Shown: positions 10,201-17,191 of the stretch, piece by piece
Layout of the letters: every line of letters begins with the position of its first letter
How positions within the stretch are numbered: the stretch's first letter is position 1
Assembly (NCBI GenBank): GCA_031963465.1
Contig: JASSUG010000007.1
Span: 1 to 64,000 of the forward strand
From: Mycoavidus cysteinexigens_B
GTDB lineage: Bacteria; Pseudomonadota; Gammaproteobacteria; Burkholderiales; Burkholderiaceae
Direction: 5' to 3'
DNA: 64,000 nucleotides
Notes under the pieces: generated by a model
The model's input: the letters and a program-made list of their open reading frames with translations, nothing else
What the model was told of the DNA's origin: nothing
Databases searched by the model: none
Made by a program: the position numbers and the translations under genes

Positions 10201-12552
10201 AAATAAGAACGTCGAGGGCAATGAGTCTCCCAAGCAGGTACCCAGCAGCATGCGTAATTCAAGCAATTCGAGCGAACTCAGCCCCATTTCCATCAACGGT
10301 ACCTGAGCGCCATAGGCTGCAGCCCGTTGACTGCCTAGCACCTGCATCACCGTGCTAGATATAACTGACTCGATCTGATCAGTGACTTGCGTCGCACGCC
10401 TAGAGACAGCTTGCTGGATCTCAGCCACAGCCATGCCCCCAGAACGCAACGGGTATTCGATGAGAATTCCAGCCCCCTCATTATCTGTATCCTCCGGCCG
10501 GAATCTCCTGAGCACTTCACGTATGGCCGCCCCATGCGAAATGTGGAAATGCAACATCGGATCGACCAACTGGCCCTGTTCGTTGCGTGACTGGATATAG
10601 TCATCGAGGCTACATGCTGGTTGGCGCCGGCTAAAGTTGGCGCAGCGCGTGACGCCAACGACAGCGCTCACCCCATCCAGCGTGGCGCTATAGGCCAGAA
10701 TCAAGCCGATCAGCGCATCACTGAACCCCCGCCCCTGCATCTCAGGCGCAACAAACAACCCCAACAACTGTACACAACGACCTTGAGGCCGGTGTAAGCG
10801 TGCCATATCCTGGTAGCAGCTAGCACGCAACGCTTCGAGAGACTCGATGCGCTGTGTATATAAAGCGGCCACAATCTGTCCGTCGAACTCCAACACCCAT
10901 TGCTCTTGGGCAAGGTCGTACACCCGCCGCTTTATTTCCGCTGTAGGCGTATGGAGCGCTTTCGGCTGGCAAATCCGGTCAAGCTGCTTAAGCCGGCGTA
11001 GATCGGAGCGGACTGGATGCCGGACCGTATAAGGCTGGGGCACCAAGCGATGCAGAGAAATACGGGTAAAGTCCATCTGCTTAGGGATCGCCTGGGACAT
11101 GCCCTCTTCCGGAAAAAGCCCCGCCTCTGCTGCGGCCGCTAAAAAAAGCGGCGCTTCAACCAGTTGCTGGCCAGAGAAGGCATGATAGGCATCAAAATGT
11201 GCGCTTTCCGTCAGATCTCCCAAGCGCTTGACTGTGGCTGGCGGCAAACAATGCACCTCCAATACAAGCAATCCAAAGCGGGAAATGACTTGACGCCAAT
11301 GGCGCAGATGCTCCACCAACCCCTGCACGGCATGGCCTACCTTAATCTCACTACCATCACGCGCAACATATACACCCGTACCATCCATCCCCTCCCGCCG
11401 CCGAGCCGCTCTCTGATCCTCAACTGGCAAGAAAGGACGATCATGGTCCAAAAACGAACGCACATGCAGAATATTTTCTGGGTCCGTAATACCTGCAGCA
11501 GCTAAATCAGTTATCAGTTGCTGCGGGTCTGCGATATCCGCCCGCACTAGCACGTGCGGCAAACCCGCCAAGGTTTTTCCTGTGGCTTCGAGCGCCAGCA
11601 CATTGTAGTCCGCTCCGATCAGCGTGAGCGGATAGTCTGTCAGAGCCTGGCCCCTGGCCGATCGTGTTTTGACGAGCTCGTAGATGCGGCGCAGTAAACT
11701 CCCATCTCCGCATCCCATATCTGCGATATAACGCGGTTGATTGTCGAGAGGAGATTGGTCAAAGATACGCAAAATGAGGGTATCCAGTTCAGCAAAGTGA
11801 CTTTGATGCTGCACGCCGCTGGCCGTGACATTCAAGGTGCGGTCTATATGCGATTCGTGTCCCTGTTCATCCGCGTCGAATACCCCTTCTGCCTTGCCAA
11901 ACAGTAAGTCATCGATGCTACGAAACATCGTTGTATAGGACACCACCACACCCAAGGCTCTGCTGCTTGCCAGCAAGGCCTGGCCGCTTGGTGTCAGCCG
12001 AAAACCAGCCGCCCCGACTTGTCCCCAGCCACGTTGAACAAACAGGTTCTGAACGGCTTCTAACGCAGCGATTGATAGTGCGTTTGGCTGAGCCTGTTCG
12101 AGCACGTGATTGCCTAGCGTCGCCAGTTTGGCTAGCAGCGGCGCCAACAAAGCACCGTCCAACACCCTCACTACGGCAGGATCAGCGCCGCCAGCCCAGC
12201 CCGCGCCGCAACGCTCTAGCCAGCACAGCAAGCGCTCGGGCTGTTCAGCCTGCAACTCATGCGGTATCGACAAATTGATCAAATCAGCCAAATCGCTCGG
12301 CAACTGTTGCGCGAGGGCAGCGCCTTTAGTTGCCTCATACTGATCCGGCTCAATCCGTTCTATCCAACCCAATTCATCTAAGAGCCGAAGTGCGACATGC
12401 AAATGTCCAACATTGCCGCGACAGCGTGATGCCAGTTTCTTAAGCGTCATTGGCCGTCCTGATAGCGCCTCGAAAACTCCATGCTGCGCAAATGAACTAA
12501 TGACAGGCGTTGCCACCCATCCGTTGGCAAATCCATTGATCGCATCTAGCAT
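1..12552 (-). CDS. Trans-AT type I polyketide synthase with MT-GNAT loading module (3' end outside window)
   Basis: One reading frame stays open from the ATG at 12552 (RBS GAGGAGA about 9 nt upstream) to the left edge, giving at least 4184 residues. Domains in order: SAM methyltransferase (about 1-500; DMGCGDG at 278-284, HVRSFLDHDRP from 363); GNAT-like loading domain (about 510-705; GVTRC and FHISHGA motifs); ACP (GLSSLE, Ser760); a Thr/Ser linker; KS1 (about 853-1262; Cys1015 in DTACSSS, HGTGT, KSAIGHLE); DH1 (His1475 in HVVQGERVVP, Asp1641); KR (GGAGGLG near 1951, Ser2079, Tyr2092); C-methyltransferase (EIGAGTGGTG from 2365); ACP1 (Ser2633); KS2 (Cys2890); DH2; ACP2 (Ser3694); KS3 (Cys3950), truncated by the window. 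No acyltransferase domain is seen, so malonyl units must come from a separate AT. MT-GNAT loading modules (AprA, GphF type) make methylated, decarboxylated starters; a branched starter here is inference. The product is not identifiable from this part. Confidence 0.93.
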   Translation of the reverse strand, partial: MLDAINGFANGWVATPVISSFAQHGVFEALSGRPMTLKKLASRCRGNVGHLHVALRLLDELGWIERIEPDQYEATKGAALAQQLPSDLADLINLSIPHELQAEQPERLLCWLERCGAGWAGGADPAVVRVLDGALLAPLLAKLATLGNHVLEQAQPNALSIAALEAVQNLFVQRGWGQVGAAGFRLTPSGQALLASSRALGVVVSYTTMFRSIDDLLFGKAEGVFDADEQGHESHIDRTLNVTASGVQHQSHFAELDTLILRIFDQSPLDNQPRYIADMGCGDGSLLRRIYELVKTRSARGQALTDYPLTLIGADYNVLALEATGKTLAGLPHVLVRADIADPQQLITDLAAAGITDPENILHVRSFLDHDRPFLPVEDQRAARRREGMDGTGVYVARDGSEIKVGHAVQGLVEHLRHWRQVISRFGLLVLEVHCLPPATVKRLGDLTESAHFDAYHAFSGQQLVEAPLFLAAAAEAGLFPEEGMSQAIPKQMDFTRISLHRLVPQPYTVRHPVRSDLRRLKQLDRICQPKALHTPTAEIKRRVYDLAQEQWVLEFDGQIVAALYTQRIESLEALRASCYQDMARLHRPQGRCVQLLGLFVAPEMQGRGFSDALIGLILAYSATLDGVSAVVGVTRCANFSRRQPACSLDDYIQSRNEQGQLVDPMLHFHISHGAAIREVLRRFRPEDTDNEGAGILIEYPLRSGGMAVAEIQQAVSRRATQVTDQIESVISSTVMQVLGSQRAAAYGAQVPLMEMGLSSLELLELRMLLGTCLGDSLPSTFLFSYGTPEAIMGYFMAQTNAPLASPTTSTATSISTPVSTSTSTSTSTRTVSAASGHDSRPESSPSDEAIALIGMACRLPGGIHTPAQLWQKLLAAHDLVGQLPASRQALWWGQNELCRWPGGYLSEVAHFDAEFFRISPLEAELLDPQQRCLLEVAWEALEAAAIAPAALRGTRSGIFVGMMAGDYEGLIAQHGSETDLNAYFATGNACSVAAGRLSYFFDWQGPALSIDTACSSSLVAVHTACRSLLGGECNLALAAGVNLLLDEKRFLAYEQAGMLSPDGRCRTFDAAADGYVRGEGCAAVILKRLSDAQADGDPIIAVIRGSAINQDGSSSGLTAPNQLAQQAVIEAALTQAKVAPHEIGYLEAHGTGTKLGDPIEVMAAAQVLGVGRSADQPLLLGSLKSAIGHLEAAAGIAGLIKTVLSIQHGVLPAQLHFETPNPHIPWENLPVRVVTQTQAWPAGHKRAGVSSFGFSGTNAHLIVEEYGVPHRAHTVLNGPVVVVLSAKNEARLRDQVQQLLAYLEGQEGVNLADLAYTLQVGREALAVRWALVVDTIDSLQGRLSRYTRGEVEQEDMYHGKVNREQAIFPVLRADEEFQETMGKWVARGKVGKLAQLWVQGLEVAWGQLYAQTKPQRISLPTYPFAKERYWVPQKALQGGAEHQLHPLVHRNTSDLSEQRFSTTLTGEEFFLRDHVVQGERVVPGVAQLEWARAAVTLASGGEVGTAGLSVRLQEVTWLRPLVVVQPQEVHIGLEMQEDDRIHFEIYSGNGNETVVYSQGWAQLAEVGDMPRVDLEAVRRQCEQVLTGEACYARFAQLGLSYGSSFQVLHELRVGNNLAVGALRLPGESLTGYEWLPNLLDGALQTSMGLTQGKTDAPLALPFTVAQVRRWGKLPMPAWVVVRPAAGDNLAIRKLDVDIVDASGRVAVCLSGFSTRPLHDAVDDTLTASQTVALGLPAPGLVGELTLAPVWEETEEMHEAWPLPQQRVALLGSQERAQAAWLTHYPQAQRITLTGAESVETLIERLRCAPQLDHLVWWVPPADALATQQGFKLIKALLSLGYGSRSLGLTVLTQQAQAVWLGEAIDATAAGVHGLMGSLAKEYAHWRVRLLDVPAHEEVPLAWLLGQPADDRGDARAYRHGQGYQPRLVPCTPPVAMRPAYRTGGVYVILGGAGGLGMALSEYLIQHYQAQVVWLGRRPENTTIAQQCAQLGALGPTPLYLQADATDRNALALAHAMIRQRFGAIHGVVHAAIVLADRSLAQMDEVTFAAAWSAKVATTEHLTEVFGQETLDWLVFFSSIMSFMKAPGQSNYAAGCCFTDAFAQGLRRQSYPVKVMHWGYWGSVGVVASAPYRERMAQMGIGSIEPPEAMAVLERLLAGPVAQLAFVKTTQTTVVDALKIAAHGTLMTMPAAPAVVLPQAEGALPKGAAEGLADLERQLAPLLRLQLATLGWLAAETHLPAAYIRWHAHSLRWLETRGWLALTPSDPAECWAQWEAYCATAQDNPALRAQVQLVDATLRALPAVLRGEMAATEVLFPQGRLDRMEGIYRNHPVADYFNSVLAEQLIAYVHARVQADPQARLRILEIGAGTGGTGALVFAQLAPYAAQIAQYCYTDVSAAFLLHAQQHYAPQVPYLHTQKLDIERDLIAQDFALGHYDVVVAANVLHATRDIRRTLRRTKTLLKENGLLLLNELTDMGLFAHLTFGLLDGWWLAEDRALRLAGTPGLTPSMWQQVLAAEGFEAIRFLAEAAHGLGQQIVATFSNGVVRQPHQAAPHLSPANSVVAPVQAMTRASGASARPLPVAATVLDASVSAAAELPAHIEHALTGLISTQLKLTRDELERDAPFSEFGFDSITLTGFGNILNQKYGLSLSPTIFYEYSTIAALAGYLAREYQAVLAPVFAATVTAQIRPDGGAVPSSLPAISRRRRGRIAAAMLRGDVSGYETIQDEPIAVIGMSGCFPQAEDIDALWANLLAERDSIGALPASRWERGLAPTICHAGVIENIDEFDPLFFGLSPREAQGMDPQQRLLMLYVYRVIEDAGYSVQSLSGSATALLVGTAAGNGYGNLLRQAGEMVAGYSAVGLAGSMGPNRMSYWLNWHGPSEPIDTACSSSLVAVHRALELLRSGQCVQAVVGGVNTLLSLEMHESFTQAGMLSRDGRCKTFSAQADGYVRGEGVGMVFLKPLAAAERAGDHIYGLIKGSATNHGGRANSLTAPNPRAQADLIKAALQQAGVEPGTVSYIEAHGTGTSLGDPIEVQGLKSAFAELAVGLPMGYCGLGSVKSNIGHLELAAGVVGLIKVLLQLQHRTLVKSLHCEELNPLLALEGSPFHVVQQTRAWEALRDQQGRVLPRRAGVSSFGFGGVNAHVIVEEYVGSRRTPTVCNGPVVVVLSARSEAQLRQQMQQLLAYLERQAEVNLADLAYTLQVGREALGARLALVVSTVDALKEQLSGYMRGEVDQEDMYHGKVNREQNIFSVLRADEEFQETIDKWMARGKVGKLAQLWVQGLEVAWGQLYGQTKPQRISLPTYPFAKERYWVPQKMLQGGAEHQLHPLVHRNTSSLSSEQRFSTTLTGEEFFLRDHVVQGERVVPGVAQLEWARAAVALASEGGTAGLSIVLQEVTWLRPLVVAQPQEVQIGLTMQEDGRIGFEIYRGSADEAVVYSQGWAQLAEAGEAPQVNLASLRERCAQTLTSETCYAQFTQLGLGYGPSFQVLSELWLGDDLAVGALRLPSEAPAGYAWAPNVLDGALQASVGLTPGMTDATLALPFAVAQVRQWSELPMPAWAVVRPGAGDSAAMHKLEVDLVDASGRVALRLSGFSTRPLHEAAEHAAAAPQTILFVGHGAQAAVPQCMRTAGETPPLPEPTMALDADDPAAVSELQSQIEHALTGLISTQLKIACEELEGDAPLSEFGFDSVMLTEFGNILNQKYGLSLSPTIFYEYSTIAALAGYLARAHQAVLAPAFAAAVTVQIDPEGGAIAAPPPALSPRWRGRVAGATPRGDVSRCNILKDEPIAVIGMSGCFPQAEDIDALWANLLVERNSIEALPASRWEPKVAPAICHAGVIENLDEFDPFFFGISPGEAQGMDPQQRLLMLYVYRVIEDAGYSVQSLSGSATALLVGTAGSGYGQLLAQAGETVAGYSAAGLVGSMGPNRMSYWLNWHGPSEPIDTACSSSLVAVHRALELLRSGQCAQAVVGGVNTLLSLEMHESFTQAGMLSRDGRCKTFSAQADGYVRGEGVGMVFLKPLAAAERAGDHIYGLIKGSATNHGGRANSLTAPNPRAQADLIKAALQQAGVEPGTVSYIEAHGTGTSLGDPIEVQGLKSAFTELAVGLPTGYCGLGSVKSNIGHLELAAGVVGLIKVLLQLQHRTLVKSLHCEELNPLLALEGSPFYVVQQTRAWEALRDQ
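3181..4380 (-). repeat. KS2-coding copy of the ketosynthase repeat
   Basis: Partner of 1-1200. The similarity continues more weakly through the ACP region (about 4500-4780 against 1320-1600, offset 3183 after a 3-nt difference). The post-KS linker and DH (about 1750-3180) resemble 7390-8770 instead, so module 2 looks like a mosaic of segments related to its two neighbours. Confidence 0.88.
10067..10095. repeat. GTTGAG hexanucleotide tandem repeat in the PKS linker
   Basis: Four full GTTGAG units and a partial fifth lie inside the polyketide synthase gene. On the coding strand they read as alternating Thr-Ser dipeptides in the linker between the loading ACP and KS1. Unit length is a multiple of three, so slippage would change linker length without breaking the frame. 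Confidence 0.85.
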
Positions 12553-12661
12553 AATGCTTATCTCCTCATCGTTAAGGCGGATGAACAATCACTCAACTAA
12601 AAAGTTATATGACCTCTTCATCGCCGTCATTTTTGAGCATTAGGAGCCCCGAGTGTTCGCC

Positions 12662-12730
12662 AATATACTATTTTTTTCTCTTCATTTTATTAACAATGGG
12701 GTCTAATTACGATGGGCAAAATAGTATATT
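12662..12730. promoter_or_regulatory. 13-bp perfect inverted repeat upstream of the PKS gene
   Basis: AATATACTATTTT (12662-12674) is the exact reverse complement of AAAATAGTATATT (12718-12730), with 43 bp between. It lies between the PKS start at 12552 and a divergent small ORF at 12807, so it could be an operator or a long AT-rich stem. The function is inference; no regulator is encoded next to it. Confidence 0.35.
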
Positions 12731-12806
12731 TTTATCTAAGTCTTAGCTTAGGAGTTTAGCCGCGCTCACCAAACTGATAGGGCCGCGGGCTATCTGGAGG
12801 GCTATA

Positions 12807-12941
12807 ATGAATACATCAAGTTGCGCAACGTTCAACCCACTATCAGCAGAAAAAGCCAACGACCCGATTCCTCGTGTAATGACGGCCCTGCAAATCGTGG
12901 CGCCTGAACTCATGGCGGAGCAGATTGAAAAACAGAAATGA
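12807..12941 (+). CDS. Small protein of unknown function, 44 residues
   Basis: An ATG follows a good RBS (GGAGG at about 12796-12800, 6-nt spacing) and opens a 44-codon frame ending in TGA at 12939. The peptide is hydrophilic with one Cys near the N-terminus (MNTSSC) and a charged C-terminal helix-like end. It is divergent from the PKS gene and precedes no obvious partner. I do not recognise it; it could be a small regulator, a peptide precursor or a chance ORF. The rest of 12553-13125 holds only AT-rich sequence and the inverted repeat at 12662-12730. Confidence 0.35.
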   Translation: MNTSSCATFNPLSAEKANDPIPRVMTALQIVAPELMAEQIEKQK

Positions 12942-13125
12942 GCCCAATGACTATGATTAAACTTTAGTCAGAAAAGCTTAGCGAACGTTTTGGCAAGAGT
13001 TTTGCCTAGATTGACCAGCCTCTCAGGCTGAGTGAAGAAAAGCGAACCACAGCATCAAACACCAGTATTGCAAAATGGGGGCGGCATAGATTTTTTGAAC
13101 TGCCCCCATCATCCCTATTGTATAG

Positions 13126-13326
13126 TTAACCTGCCTTATGACGACGATAAGGATCATTCCTTAACCAATTGGCCAGCCTTGGGTTTTCCCACACCTGCGC
13201 CCGTGTCAAGCCAACATCTTTCAACGCTTCATCATCCAGCAGCCCTAATTCGGCGCGCATACACGCAAGGCGCCATCTATTTCGTACTATTTTTAGCATT
13301 TTCTCCATAAAGCTTGCGATATCCAT
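13126..13326 (-). CDS. DUF1127 (YjiS-like) small protein
   Basis: A 66-residue protein starting MDIASFMEKMLKIVRNRW. The body LLDDEALKDVGLTRAQV is the DUF1127 signature: an N-terminal amphipathic Arg-rich helix, then the conserved D-x-x-L-x-D-x-G-L-T stretch. Family members are short basic proteins; several have been linked to RNA binding or metabolic regulation, but no role can be assigned here. RBS-like GGGGA precedes the ATG. It stands alone, convergent with the small ORF at 12807 and divergent from mutS. Confidence 0.8.
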   Translation of the reverse strand: MDIASFMEKMLKIVRNRWRLACMRAELGLLDDEALKDVGLTRAQVWENPRLANWLRNDPYRRHKAG

Positions 13327-13571
13327 AACAATCCCCGTTTAGTTAATCGCTTTAAAAGCAAATCGAAAATCAATCGATGGTCTTCTAAGATAATCCATGA
13401 GAAATCTTTGTCAAGTTGGGACTAGCAACGACATAAATAATGTATGACATTAGGGGTCTAACTGCGGCCATTCAACCGTACGCTGGCGCTAGATTGCCGT
13501 GCCTCAAACCTTAAACTGGATTAGACTAACGCCTACAAAAGCACGCACTTAAGCCTTACTCAGACCGGAAT

Positions 13572-16262
13572 ATGCCTTTTCAACCATTAAACGAAGACCT
13601 TGCTACCTCCAGCATCACCCCCCAGACTCGCCAAGCCAACGGCCATACGCCAATGATGCAACAATACCTGGGCATTAAAGCCGAGCACCCGAACACTTTA
13701 GTGTTGTATCGGATGGGGGATTTTTACGAGCTTTTTTTTGAGGATGCGGAAAAAGCTTCGCGCTTACTTGATTTGACGCTAACGCAGCGCGGCGCATCGG
13801 CTGGACAAGCCATTAAAATGGCCGGATTGCCATATCATTCACTCGAGCAATATCTAGCAAAATTGGTCAAACTAGGGGAATCTGTCGCTATTTGTGAGCA
13901 AATTGGCGATCCTAATACCTCAAAAGGGCCCGTCGAGCGCAAAGTCGTGCGCGTGGTTACGCCCGGCACACTGACCGATGCCGCTCTGCTTTCAGACAAG
14001 CAAGATGCCTGCTTGCTGGCTTTTTACGCGGTGCCAAACCGGCGCAATCGGGCGCCAGCCATTGGTCTGGCTTGGCTCAATTTAGCTAGCGGCGCTTTGC
14101 GGCTTAGCCAGACCGCTCCGGCCGATCTGCTGGCGACTCTTGAGCGGATTCGCCCAGCCGAGATCCTGGTCGCAGATACGGATCATAACGACGCCATGCT
14201 CGCTCATTGGTCTGGCGCCTTAACGCGTGTTCCCAGTTGGCATTTCGACCTTGCCGCAGGCCATACACGTCTCTGTGCACAGCTTGGCGTCGCCAACCTC
14301 GATGGCTTTGGCGTTGATTCTTCAGCCGTTGCCTGCGGTGCAGCGGGCGCCCTCTTACTCTATGCCGCAGCCACTCAAGGCCAGCAACTGCGCCATATCT
14401 GCAGCGTGCAGGTTGAGCAAGAAACACACTATATTAGCCTTGATCCAGCCACGCGCCGTAACCTTGAACTCACCGAAACCCTGCGTGGCACGGAAGCGCC
14501 AACTCTCCTGTCCGTGCTCGATGTCTGTTGCACTTCAATGGGCAGCCGGCTGCTGCGCCATTGGTTGCACCACCCACCCCGCGCAGCACACCTTGCCCGT
14601 ACACGCCAACAAGCCGTCACCGCATGGCTCCAGGCAGTACCGAATGCGGCCGGCGACGCACTGCTTGGGTTGCGCCAGAGCCTACGGCAGATAGCGGATA
14701 TTGAACGAATCACCAGTCGGATTGCCCTTTTGAACGCCCGCCCGCGTGATTTAGCTAGCTTGCGTGATTCGTTTAGCCAATTACCCACCATCCGCACACA
14801 TCTCACCCCACTGACTGAACACGCTCCGTTGCTGAGTACATTAAAGGCCGCGCTCGAACCGCCTGCCGAGTGCGTAGCATTACTGCAGCGAGCCATTGCC
14901 GCTGAGCCGTCGGCCATGATTCGTGACGGCGGCGTGATTGCCCGTGGTCACGATGCGCAGCTTGACGAGTTGCGTGAACTGTCCGAAAACTGCGGACAGT
15001 TTTTGCTTGAGTTAGAAGCGCGTGAACGCACGCGGACTGGGATTGCGAATTTACGCGTTGAATATAATAAAGTGCACGGTTTCTTTATTGAGGTGACCCG
15101 TGGTCAAACCGATAAAGTACCCGATGACTATCGGCGCCGGCAGACCTTAAAAAACGCCGAGCGCTATATTACCCCTGAGCTCAAAGCCTTTGAAGACAAA
15201 GCCTTGTCAGCTCAAGAGCGGGCCCTCATGCGTGAAAAAACCCTCTACGATGAACTGCTGCAAACGCTCTTGGCGTATATTGCAGAGTGCCAACGCATCG
15301 CGGCCGCCGTGGCTGAACTCGATGTCCTGGCAACCTTGGCCGAGCGTGCCCGCGCTCATGATTGGACCGCGCCTGAATTAACCGATGAAAGCGGGATTGA
15401 GATTGAGCAGGGACGCCACCCAGTGGTTGCCGCTCAAATTGAGCGCTTCATTGCCAACGATTGCCAGCTTTCTACGCAGCGTAAACTGCTTTTGGTCACC
15501 GGCCCCAATATGGGGGGTAAATCAACTTTTATGCGGCAAACCGCTCTGATTGCGCTGATGGCCTATATTGGCTCTTATGTGCCTGCTCAGCGCGCGCGCT
15601 TCGGACCGATTGACCGCATTTTTACGCGGATTGGCGCCGCTGATGATTTGGCGGGGGGGCGCTCAACCTTTATGGTTGAAATGACTGAAGCCGCCGCTAT
15701 TCTGAATAACGCCACGCCAGCCAGCTTAGTACTGATGGATGAGATCGGCCGCGGCACCTCGACTTTTGATGGGCTGGCACTGGCCTGGGCGATTGCACGG
15801 CATTTGCTGAGCACGAATGGCTGTTACACGCTATTCGCCACCCATTACTTTGAGTTGACGCAATTACCTGACGAGTTTGCACAAGCCGCCAATGTGCATT
15901 TATCCGCCGCCGAGCATAAACAAGGGATTGTGTTTTTACACACCGTGAATGAAGGCCCAGCCAATCAAAGCTATGGCTTGCAAGTGGCTCAATTAGCCGG
16001 CGTGCCGCCCGCGGTGATTCGCGCTGCGCGCAAACACCTGCAGCACTTGGAACAGCAAGCTTCAAGCCGCCCTTCGATGCAACTCGATCTGTTCAATGCC
16101 TGTGCGCCCGCTGCCGCCCCACCTGATGAGAGTGTAGGCACAGCTCAACCGGAGCACCCTACCCTAAGCAAGCTACGTGCACTTAATCCAGATGAAATGC
16201 GGCCACGTGAAGCGCTGGAAATATTATTTGAATTACACGCGCTCGCGACGCAAACAGAATAA
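13572..16262 (+). CDS. mutS: DNA mismatch repair protein MutS
   Basis: 896 residues, slightly longer than the usual 850-880. It recognises base mismatches and small loops and recruits MutL. The mismatch-reading motif GDFYELF places the stacking Phe at 51 and the Glu at 53. The ABC-type ATPase follows with Walker A GPNMGGKST (644-652), the DEIGRGTSTFDG Walker B/signature region and the TLFATHYFEL motif. The C-terminal tail resembles the tetramerisation/clamp-binding end, including QLDLF, a likely sliding-clamp binding motif. Complete and apparently functional. The 245 bp upstream (13327-13571) carries no gene. Confidence 0.98.
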   Translation: MPFQPLNEDLATSSITPQTRQANGHTPMMQQYLGIKAEHPNTLVLYRMGDFYELFFEDAEKASRLLDLTLTQRGASAGQAIKMAGLPYHSLEQYLAKLVKLGESVAICEQIGDPNTSKGPVERKVVRVVTPGTLTDAALLSDKQDACLLAFYAVPNRRNRAPAIGLAWLNLASGALRLSQTAPADLLATLERIRPAEILVADTDHNDAMLAHWSGALTRVPSWHFDLAAGHTRLCAQLGVANLDGFGVDSSAVACGAAGALLLYAAATQGQQLRHICSVQVEQETHYISLDPATRRNLELTETLRGTEAPTLLSVLDVCCTSMGSRLLRHWLHHPPRAAHLARTRQQAVTAWLQAVPNAAGDALLGLRQSLRQIADIERITSRIALLNARPRDLASLRDSFSQLPTIRTHLTPLTEHAPLLSTLKAALEPPAECVALLQRAIAAEPSAMIRDGGVIARGHDAQLDELRELSENCGQFLLELEARERTRTGIANLRVEYNKVHGFFIEVTRGQTDKVPDDYRRRQTLKNAERYITPELKAFEDKALSAQERALMREKTLYDELLQTLLAYIAECQRIAAAVAELDVLATLAERARAHDWTAPELTDESGIEIEQGRHPVVAAQIERFIANDCQLSTQRKLLLVTGPNMGGKSTFMRQTALIALMAYIGSYVPAQRARFGPIDRIFTRIGAADDLAGGRSTFMVEMTEAAAILNNATPASLVLMDEIGRGTSTFDGLALAWAIARHLLSTNGCYTLFATHYFELTQLPDEFAQAANVHLSAAEHKQGIVFLHTVNEGPANQSYGLQVAQLAGVPPAVIRAARKHLQHLEQQASSRPSMQLDLFNACAPAAAPPDESVGTAQPEHPTLSKLRALNPDEMRPREALEILFELHALATQTE

Positions 16263-16338
16263 GCGAGAAATCGCCCCCCACTACGGGTTGTCATAGCAAT
16301 CAATGTGGGAGCAAAAGCAGAAAAGCAGCAGTTAAAAT

Positions 16339-16878
16339 TTAGTGCAGAACGGGTGCAGAATCATCCTCTGGCGCAGCAGAATGCAGTGCCAGACCATCCG
16401 CGCCATGCACATGACGATGGTCAATTTCTTCGGCCGTCGCGGCACGCACTGCCACTACTTTTAGGTCAAACCTGAGCGCCACGCCAGCCAGTGGATGATT
16501 GCCATCCAGCACAACATGATCCTCGGCAATATCCGTGACGATATAGATCGGCAAATCGTCTGGATCCTCGTCCTCATCCTCTTCGTCTAACAGGCCCTCA
16601 AACTGCATCCCGACTTCCAATGGCTCGGGAAAACGGCTACGCGGCTCGACTCTAATGAGTCCAGCATCATATTCCCCAAACGCCTCGGTAGGTTCAAGTT
16701 GTATCTTGGTCTCAAACCCTAGCTCTTGCCCCTCTAACGTTTGTTCAATCTTTGGGAAAGTGCCCTCATAGCCACCATGCAAATACACCATTGGCTCACT
16801 GCTTTGCTCAATCAGTTCATTCTGCGCATCGGATAGCGTATAAGAAAGGGACACTACGGTATTTTTTACAATCTTCAT
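16339..16878 (-). CDS. FKBP-type peptidyl-prolyl cis-trans isomerase, SlyD family
   Basis: 179 residues from the ATG at 16878, which follows GGAGAA; an upstream in-frame start at 16923 lacks this signal. The order of motifs is that of SlyD: N-terminal FKBP half, the insert-in-flap domain, then the second FKBP half, with HGGYEGTFPKIEQ and LEPTEAFGEYD well conserved. It isomerises prolyl bonds and acts as a cytosolic chaperone. The C-terminal tail has scattered His (HRHVHGADG) but not the long His-rich metal tail of E. coli SlyD. An acidic run (DEEDEDEDPDD) lies in the insert. Confidence 0.9.
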   Translation of the reverse strand: MKIVKNTVVSLSYTLSDAQNELIEQSSEPMVYLHGGYEGTFPKIEQTLEGQELGFETKIQLEPTEAFGEYDAGLIRVEPRSRFPEPLEVGMQFEGLLDEEDEDEDPDDLPIYIVTDIAEDHVVLDGNHPLAGVALRFDLKVVAVRAATAEEIDHRHVHGADGLALHSAAPEDDSAPVLH

Positions 16879-16959
16879 GATTAAATTCTCCACAACACAG
16901 ACGATATTATACGATGCGAACATCCGCCTGGCTTTGTGACCATAGAAAATTTTCAGATT

Positions 16960-17160
16960 TCACGTAACCACACCCTGATAGGGCTGCGTTTGATAGGCCT
17001 TCCCTTCCCCGGCAGTACGTGCAAAATTTGCACATACTGAACTTTCCTCAAGCTCCTACTCCCGGAGGACATTCCGGAGGTGCTTAGTCATTACCGAACG
17101 CTCCCGGCTAAACAGTTCGGCCATCTGTTCCTGAGTCACCCAAAGGCTCTCGCGTTCAAG
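16960..17160 (-). pseudogene. RhuM-family protein remnant
   Basis: Read on the minus strand from 17160, the sequence gives SLWVTQEQMAELFSRERSV, then KHLRNVLRE, an in-frame TAG, then ELEESSVCANFARTAGEGKAYQT and a second stop. This is the conserved N-terminal region of the RhuM/virulence protein family (LW-TQ-QMAELF ... I--H--N---EGEL-E-SV-A-F). No start and no C-terminal part remain. It fills the gap between the FKBP gene and yggU and marks an old insertion. Confidence 0.75.
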
Positions 17161-17191
17161 CCGAAATGGCTAATTCGTCGATCCTGCAGGC

